64,000 nucleotides of DNA from Luscinia megarhynchos. Its lineage: Eukaryota > Chordata > Aves > Passeriformes > Turdidae. The notes under the pieces were generated by a model that saw only the letters and a list, made by a program, of their open reading frames with translations, did not search any database and had not been told where the DNA came from. Shown one piece after another: positions 45,446 to 57,935 of the stretch (position 1 is the first letter of the stretch; the number at the start of each line of letters is the position of its first letter). A program made the position numbers and the translations under genes. The stretch covers positions 3,009,748 through 3,073,747 of the forward strand of contig CM067590.1 in NCBI GenBank assembly GCA_034336665.1, written 5' to 3'.

Positions 45446-48400
45446 ATGCCTGAGCACAGGCGCAGGCGCGGGACGGGCAGCCCGCGGAGGCGCTGGGGTC
45501 CTGGGGAGCGGCGGGAGGCGGCGGGTGCCGGTGAGTGCGGCCGGGCCGGGATCCCCGGGAGCCTCCTGTGGGGCAGCCCCGAGCCCCGGGGAGCCTCCTG
45601 TGGCAGCGCTGAGCCCCTCCCGCGACCTTCCCGCCAGCCCCGGCAACCTCCGGCACGTCCCCGTGTCCGCCCCGCCCCACACTCCCCGCCCGCCGTAGGG
45701 TTGGTACCCTCGGCCGGCTCCCTCCGCCTCCCCCCGGGACCGCCCGGGTTTTTTCCCGGTGTGACCGGCCTTGTGTCGCCCCCAGGCAGGAGCGAGGCTG
45801 TCCCGTGTCCCCTCCGGGGCCGGGCCGGCGGGATGGACCTGGCGTACGTGTGCGAGTGGGAGAAGAAGCCCAAGAGCAACCACTGCCCTTCCATCCCCCT
45901 GGTGTGCGCCTGGTCCTGCCGCAACCTCATCGCCTTCACCACCGACCTCCGCAATGAGGAGGAGAAAGGTACCGCGTGCCCCTTGGCAAATCTCTCCTGC
46001 AAGCTCCCGGTGCTCTTGGGAAAGCTGGGATCTGCTGGGCCGTAGCTCTGCCCTGCCCCTGACAGCTCCCGGCTCCTGCTCCTCCTTTTCCTTCTTTCCC
46101 TCAACCTTTGGCAGTGTCTAACACAAGTTTGTTCCTGGGGAGTGGGTTTTGTTCCCCTAAGCCAGCACCAGGTCCACGTCGGTGTCTGGCCCATCACTGA
46201 GTTCCCAGCACGGTTGCTACACTACCCCAGATAATTTCTATAAAATATTTTATGTTTTCTCTGTGTTAGCTGAGGCACTGAGGCTCAGAAACAGTGGCAG
46301 GGGGCAGGGAGTCACTTCTCTGTCCATGCAGATCTCACCCACATGGTCCATATCATCGACACCGAGCACCCCTGGGATGTCTACTCTGTCAACTCGGGCC
46401 ACACTGAGGTCATCACGTGTTTGGAGTGGGATCAGTCAGGTGGGCTCGGATCCCTCATTGTCGCTGTGTCCCACCCATGCTGGGCGTGTCCCAAAGCAAT
46501 GGGATGCAATTCCTTGTGGGGATTTAGCTGTTCCCCGTGTTCTCATGCAGTGTCATTGTCACAGGCTCCAGGCTGCTCTCGGCAGATGCTGATGGCCACA
46601 TCAAATGCTGGAGCATGACAGATCACCTGGCCAACAGCTGGGAGAACACGGTGGGCAGCGTGGTGGAGGGGGACCCGGTGGTGGCCCTGTCCTGGCTGCA
46701 CAATGGTGTCAAGCTGGCACTGCACGTGGAGAAGGTTTGTCTCATCTTTGTCAGGGATCTGGGCTGCAACTCTGGCTCAGGTCTTGGCAAAGAACTCAAG
46801 ATCCTGCCTGTGTTCTCTGTGTTCTGTGTTCTCTGGGCTCTTTTGTGGCCATGGGAAGTTTTTCCAGTCAATGAGAGGTCAGATTCCTGATTCCTGCTGA
46901 ATTCCAAGTGGGGTTGGAGCCTTGTTTCTCTTGGTGTTTCAGTCTTAGTCCAGTACCTCAGTTCTAGGTAGGAACATGGAGATAGAGCAGTTCTTTCTTT
47001 ATCAGTGGGAATTCAGAGGAAATGCATTTGTGGTTCTGAGGTTTGATGTAGGGATTTGGACACAGAGATGAGCTCCTTGTTTGGAAACGTGTGTGATTCT
47101 GCAGACTCTGAAAGCCCAAAGCTGCCAAGCACAAGTTCCCTGCTTGTGTTTTTAAAATAAACATAAATCCTACCCCTCTCCCGTGAGAAGAGCTCCGCAG
47201 GCACAAATTTTGGGTGCAAACACCTAAGTTTTGTTGACCTTTGTTCCAGTCTGGAGCATCGAACTTTGGCGAGAAGTTTTCCCGGGTGAAATTCTCTCCG
47301 TCGCTGACGCTGTTCGGTGGGAAGCCCATGGAGGGCTGGATTGCTGTCACCATCAGTGGGCTGGTCACCGTGTCCCTGCTCAAGCCCAACGGGCAGGTGC
47401 TGACGGCCACCGAGAGCCTGTGCCGCCTCCGCTGCCGCGTGGCCTTGGCCGACGTCGCCTTCACAGGCGGGGGCAACATTGTGGTGGCCACGTCTGATGG
47501 CAGCAGCACGTCCCCCGTGCAGTTCTACAAGGTCTGTGTCAGCGTGGTGAACGAGAAGTGCAAGATCGACACCGAGATCCTGCCGTCGCTCTTCATGCGC
47601 TGCACCACCGACCCCGCGCGCAAGGACAAGTACCCGGCCATCACCCACCTGAAGTTCCTGGCTCGGGACATGTCAGAGCAGGTGGGCAGCTGCTCTTTGC
47701 TCCACCTGGCGTTCCTCTGAGGGTCTGGAGGTGTCCAGCATCTCCTGCAATACTCTTGGCATTCCCAATTGCACTTCTGGGGGGAATTAGGGACCTCACC
47801 ATCACCTCCCACTGATTTGATCCTCTGCTTTTTTGGTGGTGGAGCACGACCTGAATGGGAGCAGGACCCTGGAAATGGAGGGTGGGGATGACCAGGGCAG
47901 CGTCCTCCCGGTTGTGATGGGGGGCTCTGTTCTGCAGGTGCTGCTTTGTGCTTCCAACCAAAACAACAGCATCGTGGAGTGCTGGTCCCTCAGGAAGGAG
48001 GGCCTGCCTGTCAACAACATCTTCCAGCAGATCTCTCCTGTGGGTAAGTGTCTGCACTGGGGACTCTGAAGAGCAGGAGCTTGATCTGAGATAAAAAGCA
48101 GCACAGCTTTTCACATTCATTATCCCATATATGGGATTATTCAGAATCACATGTTTATTTTCAGGTGTTCTCAGTCCATTCTGTCTGTTTGTTTTCATAG
48201 GCAGCAATTTGCTGTTTCCAGGAAGGGGTTTGGTTGTTGCTTTCATTTCATAAAAGACATTTTCTGTGTGTTGCTGCACAGCCGCCCTTCCTGCTGCTGG
48301 TGGAGCAAAGATTCCCAAAGGACCAGGACTGAGCAGCAGAGCTGGGTTAATCCCCTGTCCTGGCTGCCTGGGCTGCACCTGATCTCAGATAGAACAGAAA

Positions 48401-51400
48401 TAATCAGGGCAGTTTGTTTAGTGAAATATAAAGGATTATTGTATATAAGGATCTTAATCACCCACAGCAGAGCTTCCCATCAAAAGAGATTTAGCAAAAC
48501 ATGTTGTTTGTATAATTCAGGAGAAAAATAGGGAAATATGAAGGAAACATACTGGAAATATATGGGAAATACATAAGAAACATATAGGAAAACATATGGG
48601 AATATATGGGAAATATACCAGTGATCTGTGCTCCTATTTGGGGCAGTGTGGGCAGAAATGAGGGGTGGATTTTCTGATCGCTCTAGGACAAAATTCTCAC
48701 TTGTTTCCTTATTTTCCCAAGTGGGAGACAAGCAGCCCATGATCCTGAAGTGGAGGATCCTGTCTGCCACCAACGACCTGGACCGGGTGTCAGCTGTGGC
48801 CCTGCCAAAGCTGCCAGTCTCCCTGACCAACACTGATCTGAAGGTGGCAAATGACACCAAGTTCTTCCCTGGGCTGGGTAAGGAATTCCTGTTGTCTTGG
48901 TCCTAAACATGTGGCTTTTGCCTGAAATTTCACCTCCTGAGCTGTAGCTGGAGTAAAGCATGTGGAGTGCTGAAGGAAAACTTTCAAACGGGGTGTGTTC
49001 TCTTCCCAGCCAGTTTCTCATTGTGGGAAAAGGCTGTGAAATGCTGATGGCAGGGCTGTGAGCTCCCAGCCCTTTGGCTTCTCCATGGGCTTCAGTGGTG
49101 GCCACTGCTTTGGGCAAAGGCTCTGTCACACTGGGAGGAGCTGATTCAAAACTTATTAAATCATAATGAGGGCATTGCAAAGACTTAGAAGCTGTTTTTA
49201 AAACAATTAACTATAGGAAAATTAAAACTTGGTATTTGAATAAGTGTCTACTGATATTTCAGTTACAACAAATTGCTAAATATAAGTTGTATCTATTCAA
49301 GTCAGATATAAAACGCTTTGTACCTTCATTATTTTAAGAATTACAGCATAAAATTGCAGGAACAAAGGACTTTTGGATTACAGATTAATATGATTATGTA
49401 GAAGTCGATTTATTGTTTACTTTTAGTCTTAGTTATACATTTTAAGACTACTGTTTGCACAATTATGTATTTTTTGATTGGTGCCTTTATGTTGCTCACG
49501 TGTTTTACACGAACTTTCCACGTGCAATGATTTATTGTTGTCCAGAACTTTACTGCTTACTTTTACTTTGGGTTTTTTTGATCCTGGTATTTTGTTTTTT
49601 AGTATTTTTTCTTTTGATTTAGCACGATTTGTGCTTCAGTAGTTTTGAAGAGTTTTAACAAGTTAGATAGGCTGCAGAAAAACACTTAAAAATGGCTCAT
49701 TTAATGCACCTGTTATAAACATTGGTCTAAACTAGCAGCTAGGCATGTAGAAAAACAGCAAAATATGCAGAAAACCAGTTAAATACAGTTTGGCTGGTGC
49801 ATTTGATAGAGATTATGGCCTAGAGTATTCAGTTGCGTTATGACATACAAATAAATCTTTTTAACAACAATGCAGAAGATGAACACCTTCAGCTTTACAT
49901 ACAAGATCTGTGAAAGTGGAGTTGAATCTGCCATCGTGCTTACGTCTCTTTGCTCACTCGCCTGCTGTCCCCAGGCCTGGCCTTGGCTTTCCACGACGGC
50001 AGCGTGCACATCGTGCACAGGCTGTCCCTGCAGATGATGGCCGTGTTCTACGGCTCCTCCTCGCAGCGCCCCGTGGACGAGCCGGCCCTGAAGCGCCCGC
50101 GCACCGCCGGGCCCCTGGTGCACTTCAAGGCCATGCAGCTCTCCTGGACGTCACTGGCTCTGGCTGGCGTGGACAGTCACGGCAAGGTTGGTGCTCTCTT
50201 CTGTGATTTCTCAGCCAGGTTATCTGAGGGGTGGTGGGTTGCTCAGAAAACACTGGGAATTTCAGCTGTGAGATCCGTATTGGAAAGGGATGTATCCCGT
50301 CAGTGCAGAAATTATCACTAGGTCAAGACTGAGCTTCCTTGAGCCCCATGTTGTGTTGTAGCTTTGTGGGACAATTTCAAGCCCACCCCTGAAGCCAGTT
50401 TCACTTTGGTTCCTCCCTTCAAGTTGAGCATGCTGCGCATCTCCCCCTCCATGGGCCATGTGCTGGACATGAACATGTCCCTGCGGCACTTGCTGTTCCT
50501 GTTGGAGTACTGCATGGTGACAGGCTACGACTGGTGGGACATCCTGCTCCACGTCCAGCCCAGCATGGTGCAGAACCTGGTGGAGAAGCTGCATGAGGAG
50601 TACATGCGTCAGAATGCAGCCCTGCAGCAGGTGGGAGCTCTGGGCTCATTCCCAGATAGGCTTGGGGACACTCAGGGACTTGGAGTGGGGAGCAGCCAGT
50701 GCCAGTGAGGACAGTGGCACTCTCTGAGTGCCCAGCTTGGGCAGTGGTGGAGCTGGGAAGAGCTGCAGTGCCAACAGCATTCACTTTCACTGATACCAGC
50801 AGGGTCTCTACCTGTTGGAAGCTTGAGGTGAGATGGTGAAGTCTATTTTTAGCAGATTCTGGGAACAGCAGCACGTGCCCAGCACAGCACTCACGTGCGC
50901 AGCGTTCGCTTTTCCTGTCACTCCTGCAGCAGAAAGGGAGAGCAGAGAATAAAGCAGCAGCAGAGCTTTAATGAGCTTATGCTAATTCCTGCCTCTCCTT
51001 GTGCCTTTTGCTGTGTTACCCGTGGCTCAGGTGCTCTCCACACGCATTGTTGCCATGAAGGCGTCACTGTGCAAGCTCTCCTCCAGCACCATTGCCCGAG
51101 TGTGTGACTACCACGCCAAGCTCTTCCTCATTGCCATCAGCTGCACGCTGAAGTCGCTGCTGCGTCCACACTTCCTCAACACCCCTGACAAGAGCCCTGG
51201 GGACCGGCTCACCGAGATCTGCTCCAAGATCACGGATGTAGGTACTGACTGCTCACAGCATCCTGGGTTTGGGGTTGGACTGCTCCCTATGGTGTCACAA
51301 ACTCCTGGGTTTGAGGAGGAGGATAAGGGTGGCCTCCACAGGGAGGGTTTGGATCCATCTTCCTGAGCCAGGCAATGTGTTCCTTCTCTTCCAGACATTG

Positions 51401-53833
51401 ACAAGGTGATGATTAACCTGAAGACAGAAGAGTTTGTCCTGGAGATGACAACGTTGCAGTCTCTGCAGCAGCTCATCCAGTGGGTGGGGGATTTTGTGCT
51501 CTACCTGCTGGCCAGCCTTCCCAACCAGGTGAGACCTGAGTGCCAGGAACACGCTGAGGGGACACAAACACCCGTGAGCAGTGCTGGGGAGCTTTAGCCA
51601 GGGCACAGAGGGCCCTGTCATCACAGGCACTGGGGAGGAGTAAGGAACAGCAGAATTAAGAGAATGGCCCTTCCCATGCCTGTCTGAGTCTGGTGACCAG
51701 TGTGGTACCTGGGGGATTTGGGGACACTCCTCTTGCAGCTCTGCAGAGGGGTCACCTTCAGCGGGTTCCATAGGGTGTGTGCTGGTGGAAGCAGGAGCTG
51801 TCTGGATGCAGTGTGGTGGCTGGGGGTGGTGTGAGCTCCCACCCACCCCCCTGTCCCCCCACAGGGCTCCCCAGTTCGCCCTGGCCACAGCTTCCTGCGT
51901 GACGGCGCATCCCTTGGCATGTTCCGCGAGCTCATGGTGGTCATCCGCATCTGGGGGCTGCTGAAGCCCAGCTGCCTGCCCGTGTACACAGCAACCTCAG
52001 ACACCCAGGACAGCATGTCCCTGCTCTTCCGGCTCCTGACCAAGCTCTGGCTGTGCTGTGAGTGTGGCTGCCTCCCTGAGCAGTAATTCCTGCAGCAGTG
52101 GGGTGGGATGTGACTCCGAGGGGGTCTGGCACGTTGAGAAAGGGCAAGTGCAGCTGCCAAGATTATTGTTTTCCAGGCCGAGTTGGCAGTGGAGGAGGAG
52201 GCTGCACGCAGCTCTCTGGAGTTCTCAGGGAGAAATGTAAAGGTCACAGAGTTCTTTTCCTTCATTTTCCATGCAGGTCGTGAGGAAAATCACATCACAG
52301 AGCCCGATGATGCCCTGATCGACGAGTGCTGCCTCTTGCCCAGCCAGCTGCTCATTCCCAACATTGACTGGCTGCCCATCAACGATGGCATCATCAGCAA
52401 GCTGCAGAACAAGCAGCTGGTCCGGCTGCAGTTTGGGAAGGCTCCTGTGCTTGTTGGTCACACTGTCTCTTCCCAGTTCGATGCCTTTGTCAGGTACAAA
52501 CCCCTGGAACAAGTCAGTGCCCTGGTGAGAAGGAATCTTGGCAGCTCTGAGGTTTGGCTTGTCTCCTTGCTGCTGTGACCCAAGAGCAGTTTGTCCTCTC
52601 TGCTCAAATCCCTTTCTCAGCTTGTGATGGGCTGAGAATTTTAAGTGCTGAAAAGTGATAGCAAATGGGGGGGAAAAACCCATTAATTAATGTGATTGTG
52701 TCATTGTGACAACTTACCTCGTGGCACTGAGTGGGCAAGTGTGCAGAGCCTCTGCCATGTTGGCCAGTGAGATGCAGCTCCCTGTCCTGGGAGCAGCTCA
52801 TGGAAAGTGACCCTCTATGAAAATCCTGTTCTGCTTCCCCAGGGCTCCCTGGACAGCCCAAAATTGACCACCTGAGGCGGCTGCACCTGGGTGCATACCC
52901 AACAGAGGAATGCAAGTCCTGTACCAGGTAAGTGACACCTGCAGTGGAGCTTGGGCAGGACTTGGACTGTCCTGTATCCTTCAGGACCTCTCGTGAGGCT
53001 GGTTAGGGCTGTGGTTCAGTTGTCCCCAACCTGAGATGCCCATGTCATTGTCAGAGAGTGGCACTGTTGCAGCCTGGCCCTTGGGTTAAAAATCAAACAG
53101 ATCAGATAAAGCTCCTATAGTAATCTGGCCTGGAGGAGACCCTACAGCCAACTCCTTTATGTTGGGACATAAAGGACCCACTGACCCATGGGACAGTTCT
53201 GTGGGTCTGGTCATTAAAGCACCCATGTGGTCATAACAGGGCTGGAGGGAGGAATCATCCCACTGCCCCTGCTCCCTGATTTTGGGGTCATCTTTCCACC
53301 AGGCTTGCATTTCCTGCTGCTCATCCACCCTCATGGGAGAGCCTGGATTTCAGGATAATGGCTCAGGGAACAAACATCCATCTAAGTCATGTGATTGAAT
53401 TAGCTTTAATTACTGATTTTAATAGAAAGCCTCTGTTGCAGTTCATTTTTGTGAGATTACTGTCAGTTGTTTCATGTATAAACAGCAGCTGGGGCTGTTC
53501 CTTGCCAGGCTCCAGCTCCAGCAGAGCCCTCAGCGGGATTGTTGCTCGCTGGTTTCAGCTGGTTTTGGTGCTGTGAGTGTCACCTGCAGATGACAGGAGC
53601 TGGTTTCCCCCACGGATACCCAGATCCCTGTGTGATCCATGCAGCACCCCAGCAGTGCAGCTCTGCACTGCTCTCTGGGCTGGCTGCACCCTCCATGTCC
53701 CCCCAGGTGTGGCTGTGTCACCATGCTGAAGTCACCCAACAAGGTGACAGCAGTGAAGCAGTGGGAGCAGCGCTGGATCAAGAACTGCCTGTGTGGGGGG
53801 CTGTGGAGGAAGATGCCCCTCAGCTACTCCTGA
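45446..53833 (+). CDS. MED16: MED16, Mediator complex tail subunit 16 (fifteen exons)
   Basis: Exons: 45446-45530, 45786-45968, 46332-46439, 46565-46734, 47250-47681, 47938-48043, 48722-48877, 49975-50186, 50424-50630, 51031-51241, 51395-51528, 51865-52057, 52277 to about 52516, 52843-52927, 53707-53833. With exon 13 ending at 52516 the sum is 2649 nt, 882 aa (human, from memory, 877). The N-terminal half is a WD40 propeller ([28 protein letters not shown]). The C-terminal half is helical and ends in a Cys-rich segment ([14 protein letters not shown]) and [18 protein letters not shown]16 joins the MED23/24 tail module that receives activator signals for Pol II (family knowledge). The start could instead be the Met at 45833 ([10 protein letters not shown]); the ATG at 45446 stays open and in phase. 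The exon 13 donor is uncertain. Confidence 0.95.
48515..48620. repeat. GGAAATATATGGG-type tandem repeat in MED16 intron 6
   Basis: About seven degenerate units of roughly 14 bp built on GGAAATATATGGG/GGAAACATATAGG. It lies about 100 bp before the exon-7 acceptor. Confidence 0.7.
49150..49915. other. AT-rich block of unknown origin in MED16 intron 7
   Basis: About 760 bp of strongly AT-rich sequence sits within an otherwise GC-rich gene, ending about 60 bp before the exon-8 acceptor. I see no open frame, no clear terminal repeats and no family signature. It could be a decayed transposable element. Confidence 0.45.
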
Positions 53834-54370
53834 GCCCTTCCTGGGGTGCAATGGGGGCCAAGAGCTGCACAGGGTTCCCTTCATGGAGGCTTTGGGACAA
53901 GGGAGTGGCAGCTCCTCTCCCTCATGCTGGAAAAGCTGCTGCTGCTCGTAGCTGTGCTGGAAAACAGAGCTGAGGGAGCTCTGCCTCTTTTACCAGGGAA
54001 GAGCTGGAAAGGAATGCCAGAGGTTTCCCTCCCCATCATTTGGGGCCCAGGAGGGGGGAGCCTGGCTGTGTTTTAGGGCTGTGCCAGCAGAGCAGCAATG
54101 TCCTGGCAGCTGCCCTGGCCTGGGCAGAGAATGGTGATGGGGCAGCTGGTGAGGAGCAAAGTCTGAGAGGAGCACAGCTGGTACCTCACATCCATCCTGT
54201 GCCTCTGGCTGCTTGGGAAGTGCCACATGGGCTTGTGCCTGAGACACGAGTTGGTTCCTTTGTGCCCATCAGTGTTGGAATGGGAGCAGGAATATGAGTG
54301 CTGCTGCCTGGAGTAAACCCTCCCTTTGCCTCTTGCTGTTGTAAATAAAAATTCTCCTGATTTTGTACAG
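53834..54370 (+). other. MED16: MED16 3'UTR
   Basis: This extends from the TGA at 53831-53833 to about 20 bp past the AATAAA at 54344-54349. No other feature is seen. Confidence 0.8.
54344..54349 (+). terminator. MED16 poly(A) signal
   Basis: An AATAAA in TTGTAAATAAAAATTC, with TGTGTTTTGTTTCTGTGGTG downstream as the GU-rich element. Confidence 0.85.
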
Positions 54371-55694
54371 AACCATGTGTTTTGTTTCTGTGGTGTGACG
54401 TGGCTGCCCAGCATGGGGCCAGGGCAGCAGAGCCACGGGAGGGCTGCCAGAGCATCTGTCAGGAAAGGAACCACCATAGTTGGAAAAAGGGAAAATTTAT
54501 GTTTTCAAGGTTCGCCCTACGGACTCGAGGAAAAAGCATCAGATCCTTGGGGTTGTGCAAGCCTGCAGCTTCAGCAAGGCTGGACACTTGAGCATGCCAG
54601 AGGAGGAGCATTCCTGGTGCAGCCAAAAATCTGAACTTTCAGACTTTTGCCCTCCCTTACCCTCAGCTGCTGCTGCCCCGGGCAGGAAATCACCACCTCC
54701 CGGAGCCAGTGTGGCTGTGCCTGTGGAGCCCCAGCCCTTTGGGGTGATCTGGGCCTGATCCCCTCCCACAGCTCCTTCAGCTCTTAGGGACAACAGCCTG
54801 GAGCCTGCTGCTGCTGCATCCCAGCCAGCAATTCCAGGTCCCCACAGACCGTTTAAGAGAGGGAGTGAGCCACTCTTAGTACATTCCTTTCCCTCTGGAA
54901 CCATGATTTCATTATTCTTGAGAGCTGGAGATGGAGTTCATCCCTCAACTCCAGCAAATGTTTTGCTGCACAGAGCTGTACAGACCTTTCCCCCTCTCTG
55001 CTGTGCTGGTAATTAGGGACAATCAAATAGCTAATTAGGAAACTGTATCTTATTAAGGCTCTTTTCCCCTGTAAGTAAAACTCACTGGAGCCCTCTGTGA
55101 GCTCCTTATAGAACAGGTTTGGGGTTATTTAATGTTTGATTGGGAACAGGGAATAGCAAGGGGATGGAAACATATTTTTGTCTCTCTCAGCCCCCTGCTG
55201 ACCACAGAGCTCCTGGGATGAGACTGGAAGGGTCTGGCAGTGCCCTGGGCTGTGCTGCTGCCCTGCTCTCATCTCTTGTTCCCTCCAAAGACAGGGCAGA
55301 GGGAGAGCAGGGGTCTGGAGGTGACCACGGTTGTGGTGGGGGCTCTACCCTGCCCTACCCCTTGGCTCCTGGGACAAGAGGGTCCCATGAGAATCCTGCT
55401 GGGCTCCAGCACGGATCCCACCGTGGGAGCCAGAGCTGCCACGGCCATATCAGCAACAGGCACGTTCTGCTTTCCCAAATATTCACACAATGACCCTGTG
55501 GGAGGTCCCAGATTTCAATCATATTGTGGCCACACTGCAGGATGTGTCCCCTGCTCCCACCCGAGGCCACGCTGTCCCCAAGGATGCAACCTGAGCACCT
55601 CCCACCCCATACCCAGCTCCTCCCTGGGCAGGGGCTCCTGTGCAGAACCCCCCCAGCTCCCTCCTTCACCCACTCCTCCAGCCCAGCAGCTCTG
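54371..55694. other. MED16-CFD intergenic spacer
   Basis: I see no exon, RNA gene or recognisable repeat on either strand. The two flanking genes converge here, so no promoter is expected. A short AT-rich stretch lies around 54995-55140. Confidence 0.5.
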
Positions 55695-56007
55695 CAGGAA
55701 TCATCATCACTTTATTGCAGCGGTCGCAGGCAGCATTCTGGGCACCTTCAGCAAAGCCTGTTGAGGGCTGTGACCCCCAATTCTCCCCCACCTGGGCCCT
55801 GTGCTTTGTGAGTGGGGGACCAGGGACCCCCCTTCCTTGGTTCCTCGCCAGTCTCCTGGCCCAGCCCTCCTCCTGGCTTGCGGGGACGCTTTGGCAGGGG
55901 GGTGGGCAGCAGTGGGAGCCCGTGGCATGCAGTGGGGCAGCACTGTGGGCACTGTGGCCATGCTGGCAGCAGCAAGCCATGGCATGGAGCAGGTCCCTGG
56001 GGTGCCC
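55695..56007 (-). other. CFD: CFD 3'UTR
   Basis: Minus-strand sequence from the stop codon at 56008-56010 to just past the poly(A) signal at 55711-55716. Confidence 0.75.
55711..55716 (-). terminator. CFD poly(A) signal
   Basis: The minus strand reads AATAAA about 290 nt after the CFD stop codon. It is the only canonical hexamer in the region. Confidence 0.8.
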
Positions 56008-57826
56008 TCAGCGAGTGTCCCCCTCCCCATCGGCAGAGGCCATGACGCTGTCGATCCAGGCGGCGTACGGGGCGATGCGCGTGTAGATCGCCGGTTTCTT
56101 GTAGTTGCCACAGACACGGGAGCCGGCTGTGACCACCCCCTCGGCCACCCCGTCGCAGACCAGGGGGCCACCGGAGTCTCCCTGCAGGAGCAGACCTCAT
56201 CAGTATGGCCAAGGGTTTGCCAGCCCATCTCCCACCCCTCATTCCTGCCTCCAGGCTCCTGTGAGCTGCTCTGCAGCGGCCAGCACAGGAGACACTCACC
56301 CTGGGGACATTGTCCCAGCCCCTCGCCTCTCCCAGGCTCTGGGCATTGCTCCCTCTTGCCCCCACCCAGCCCTCCGTGGATCCGTGGTGGGTGTGAGGTA
56401 CCTTGCAGGTGTCCTTCCTGCGGGAGTCGGTGCACATCATGTTGTGGGTGATGGTGCCGTCGTGGCGCGTGCGGTGGTTGCAGACGTCGCGACTGATCAC
56501 CGGCCGCTGCACCTGCTGCAGCTTGTCCGGCCGCCGCCCGCTGTGGTCGATGGTGCCCCACCCCGCCACTTCACACACCGTGTCGGCAGCCACGTCCTTG
56601 TCCTCCCGCTGGAAGGGCAGCACCCGCACGTCCGAGTTCAGCTCCGCTTTCTCCTCCAGCTGCCACAAAAAAAGCCAGAGGGGACCCGGGTTACAGGGGC
56701 AGCAGTGGACTCAGCAGGGATTCAGGGACTCCCAGCCCTGACACTGAGACTACCCTGGCCTCAGCCACACTCAGAGCTTTGCCTCCTGATTGGAACCCCA
56801 GGGTGCAGCCAGATCCCAGAGCTGGAGCTATGAGGAAGATGGAGGCACTTGGACGCAGCTCAAAGGTCTTTGGTGGGGGAAGAAAGGATGTTCCCATGGA
56901 ACAGGGAGGGATGGACAGGGGAGCCAGGCCCAGTCTGACCATGGGGATTTCCTCTGGCCAGTCAGTGACCATGCAGGGTCCCAAAGGACAGCGGGATTTG
57001 CAGGAACGAGGCTGTGCCTGGTGGGGAGGAGGGTCCCATCAGCCCACCTGGAGGAGGAGAAGGTCATCCTTGTTGTTGTGGATGTTGCTGCCAGGGTGGG
57101 GGAACTGGGCGCGCACTTGGTACAGGCGTTTGTGGGGCTCCTGTTCTGTCAGCGAGTGGGCACCCAGCAGCACCTGGAAGAGTTTGCCATCCCTGGAAGA
57201 GAGTCAGACTGTGTGACAAATAGCCGGGGGTGTCACCACACCCAGCCATGGAAATGGGGTGCTGTGGGGGGTTGGAGAGCCCACCAGGGAGCTCCGGGGG
57301 ATCCTACAGGCACTGCCCAGTCCTCTCTGCAGGTGGGAGCCGAGTCCCACGCTCTGACTGAGGCTCCAGAGTGGGATTTGGCCAGACTCCAGCAGCTCCC
57401 CCAGCCATGCACGGACCCCCCCGACACACTCACGTCTCCTCAGTGCAGTGGGCAGCGCTCAGCACCCACTGCTCGGCGATGAGGAATCCCCCACAGACGT
57501 GCTGCCCGTCCAGCTGCAGCGAGGCCATGTAGGGCTTCAGGTGGGGCCTGGCTTCGGAGCCCCTCAGGATCCGTCCCCGGGGCTGCCCTGCGGGAGAGGG
57601 GCCGGATCAGCTGAGGGGCACGGGGCAGTGTCACTCCCCTGGCCTCTTCCCGGGATCCCTGGACCCCTCCTTGTGGGCTGCGGGTGGAGGCAGGAACTGG
57701 GGAGCTGGGCAGGCACCCCGTGCCCTGTCAGTGCCCTGGGGTGCGCGGGGTGCACTCACCATTCACTGGGGCCCAGAGCAGCAGCAGCAGAGCGAGGACA
57801 AGGAGGGGAGCAGGACTTGGCCCCAT
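56008..57826 (-). CDS. CFD: CFD, complement factor D (adipsin), serine protease (five exons)
   Basis: Exons on the minus strand: 57760-57826, 57434-57587, 57048-57192, 56402-56659, 56008-56181. The phases sum to 798 nt, 265 aa (human, from memory, 253). A signal peptide covers residues 1-22. The activation peptide GQPRGR is followed by the mature N-terminus I29-L-R-G. The chymotrypsin triad is His69 (SAAHC), Asp117 (DDLLLL) and Ser211 (GDSGGP), with Asp205 at the base of the S1 pocket. Factor D cleaves factor B bound to C3b and so starts the alternative complement pathway in plasma (family knowledge). The segments [10 protein letters not shown] and [18 protein letters not shown] are specific to factor D rather than to granule proteases. 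The tail extends nine residues past the usual IDSVLA end. It lies next to MED16, as in mammals. Confidence 0.96.
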
Positions 57827-57935
57827 GGCTGCAGAGCCCGGCGATCCTCGGCCCGGCTGGGGGGTGTGCGGGGGTTTTGGGGTGCGCAGGGGCTGGGGGC
57901 TGACGCTGCTCACCCGGAGCTGGACTGGGACTCGC

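Noticed and set aside
53090..53335. Possible CR1-like fragment in MED16 intron 14
   Set aside because: Phrases such as CTGGCCTGGAGGAGACC resemble repeat sequence, but I could not align it to a CR1 or other family with confidence.
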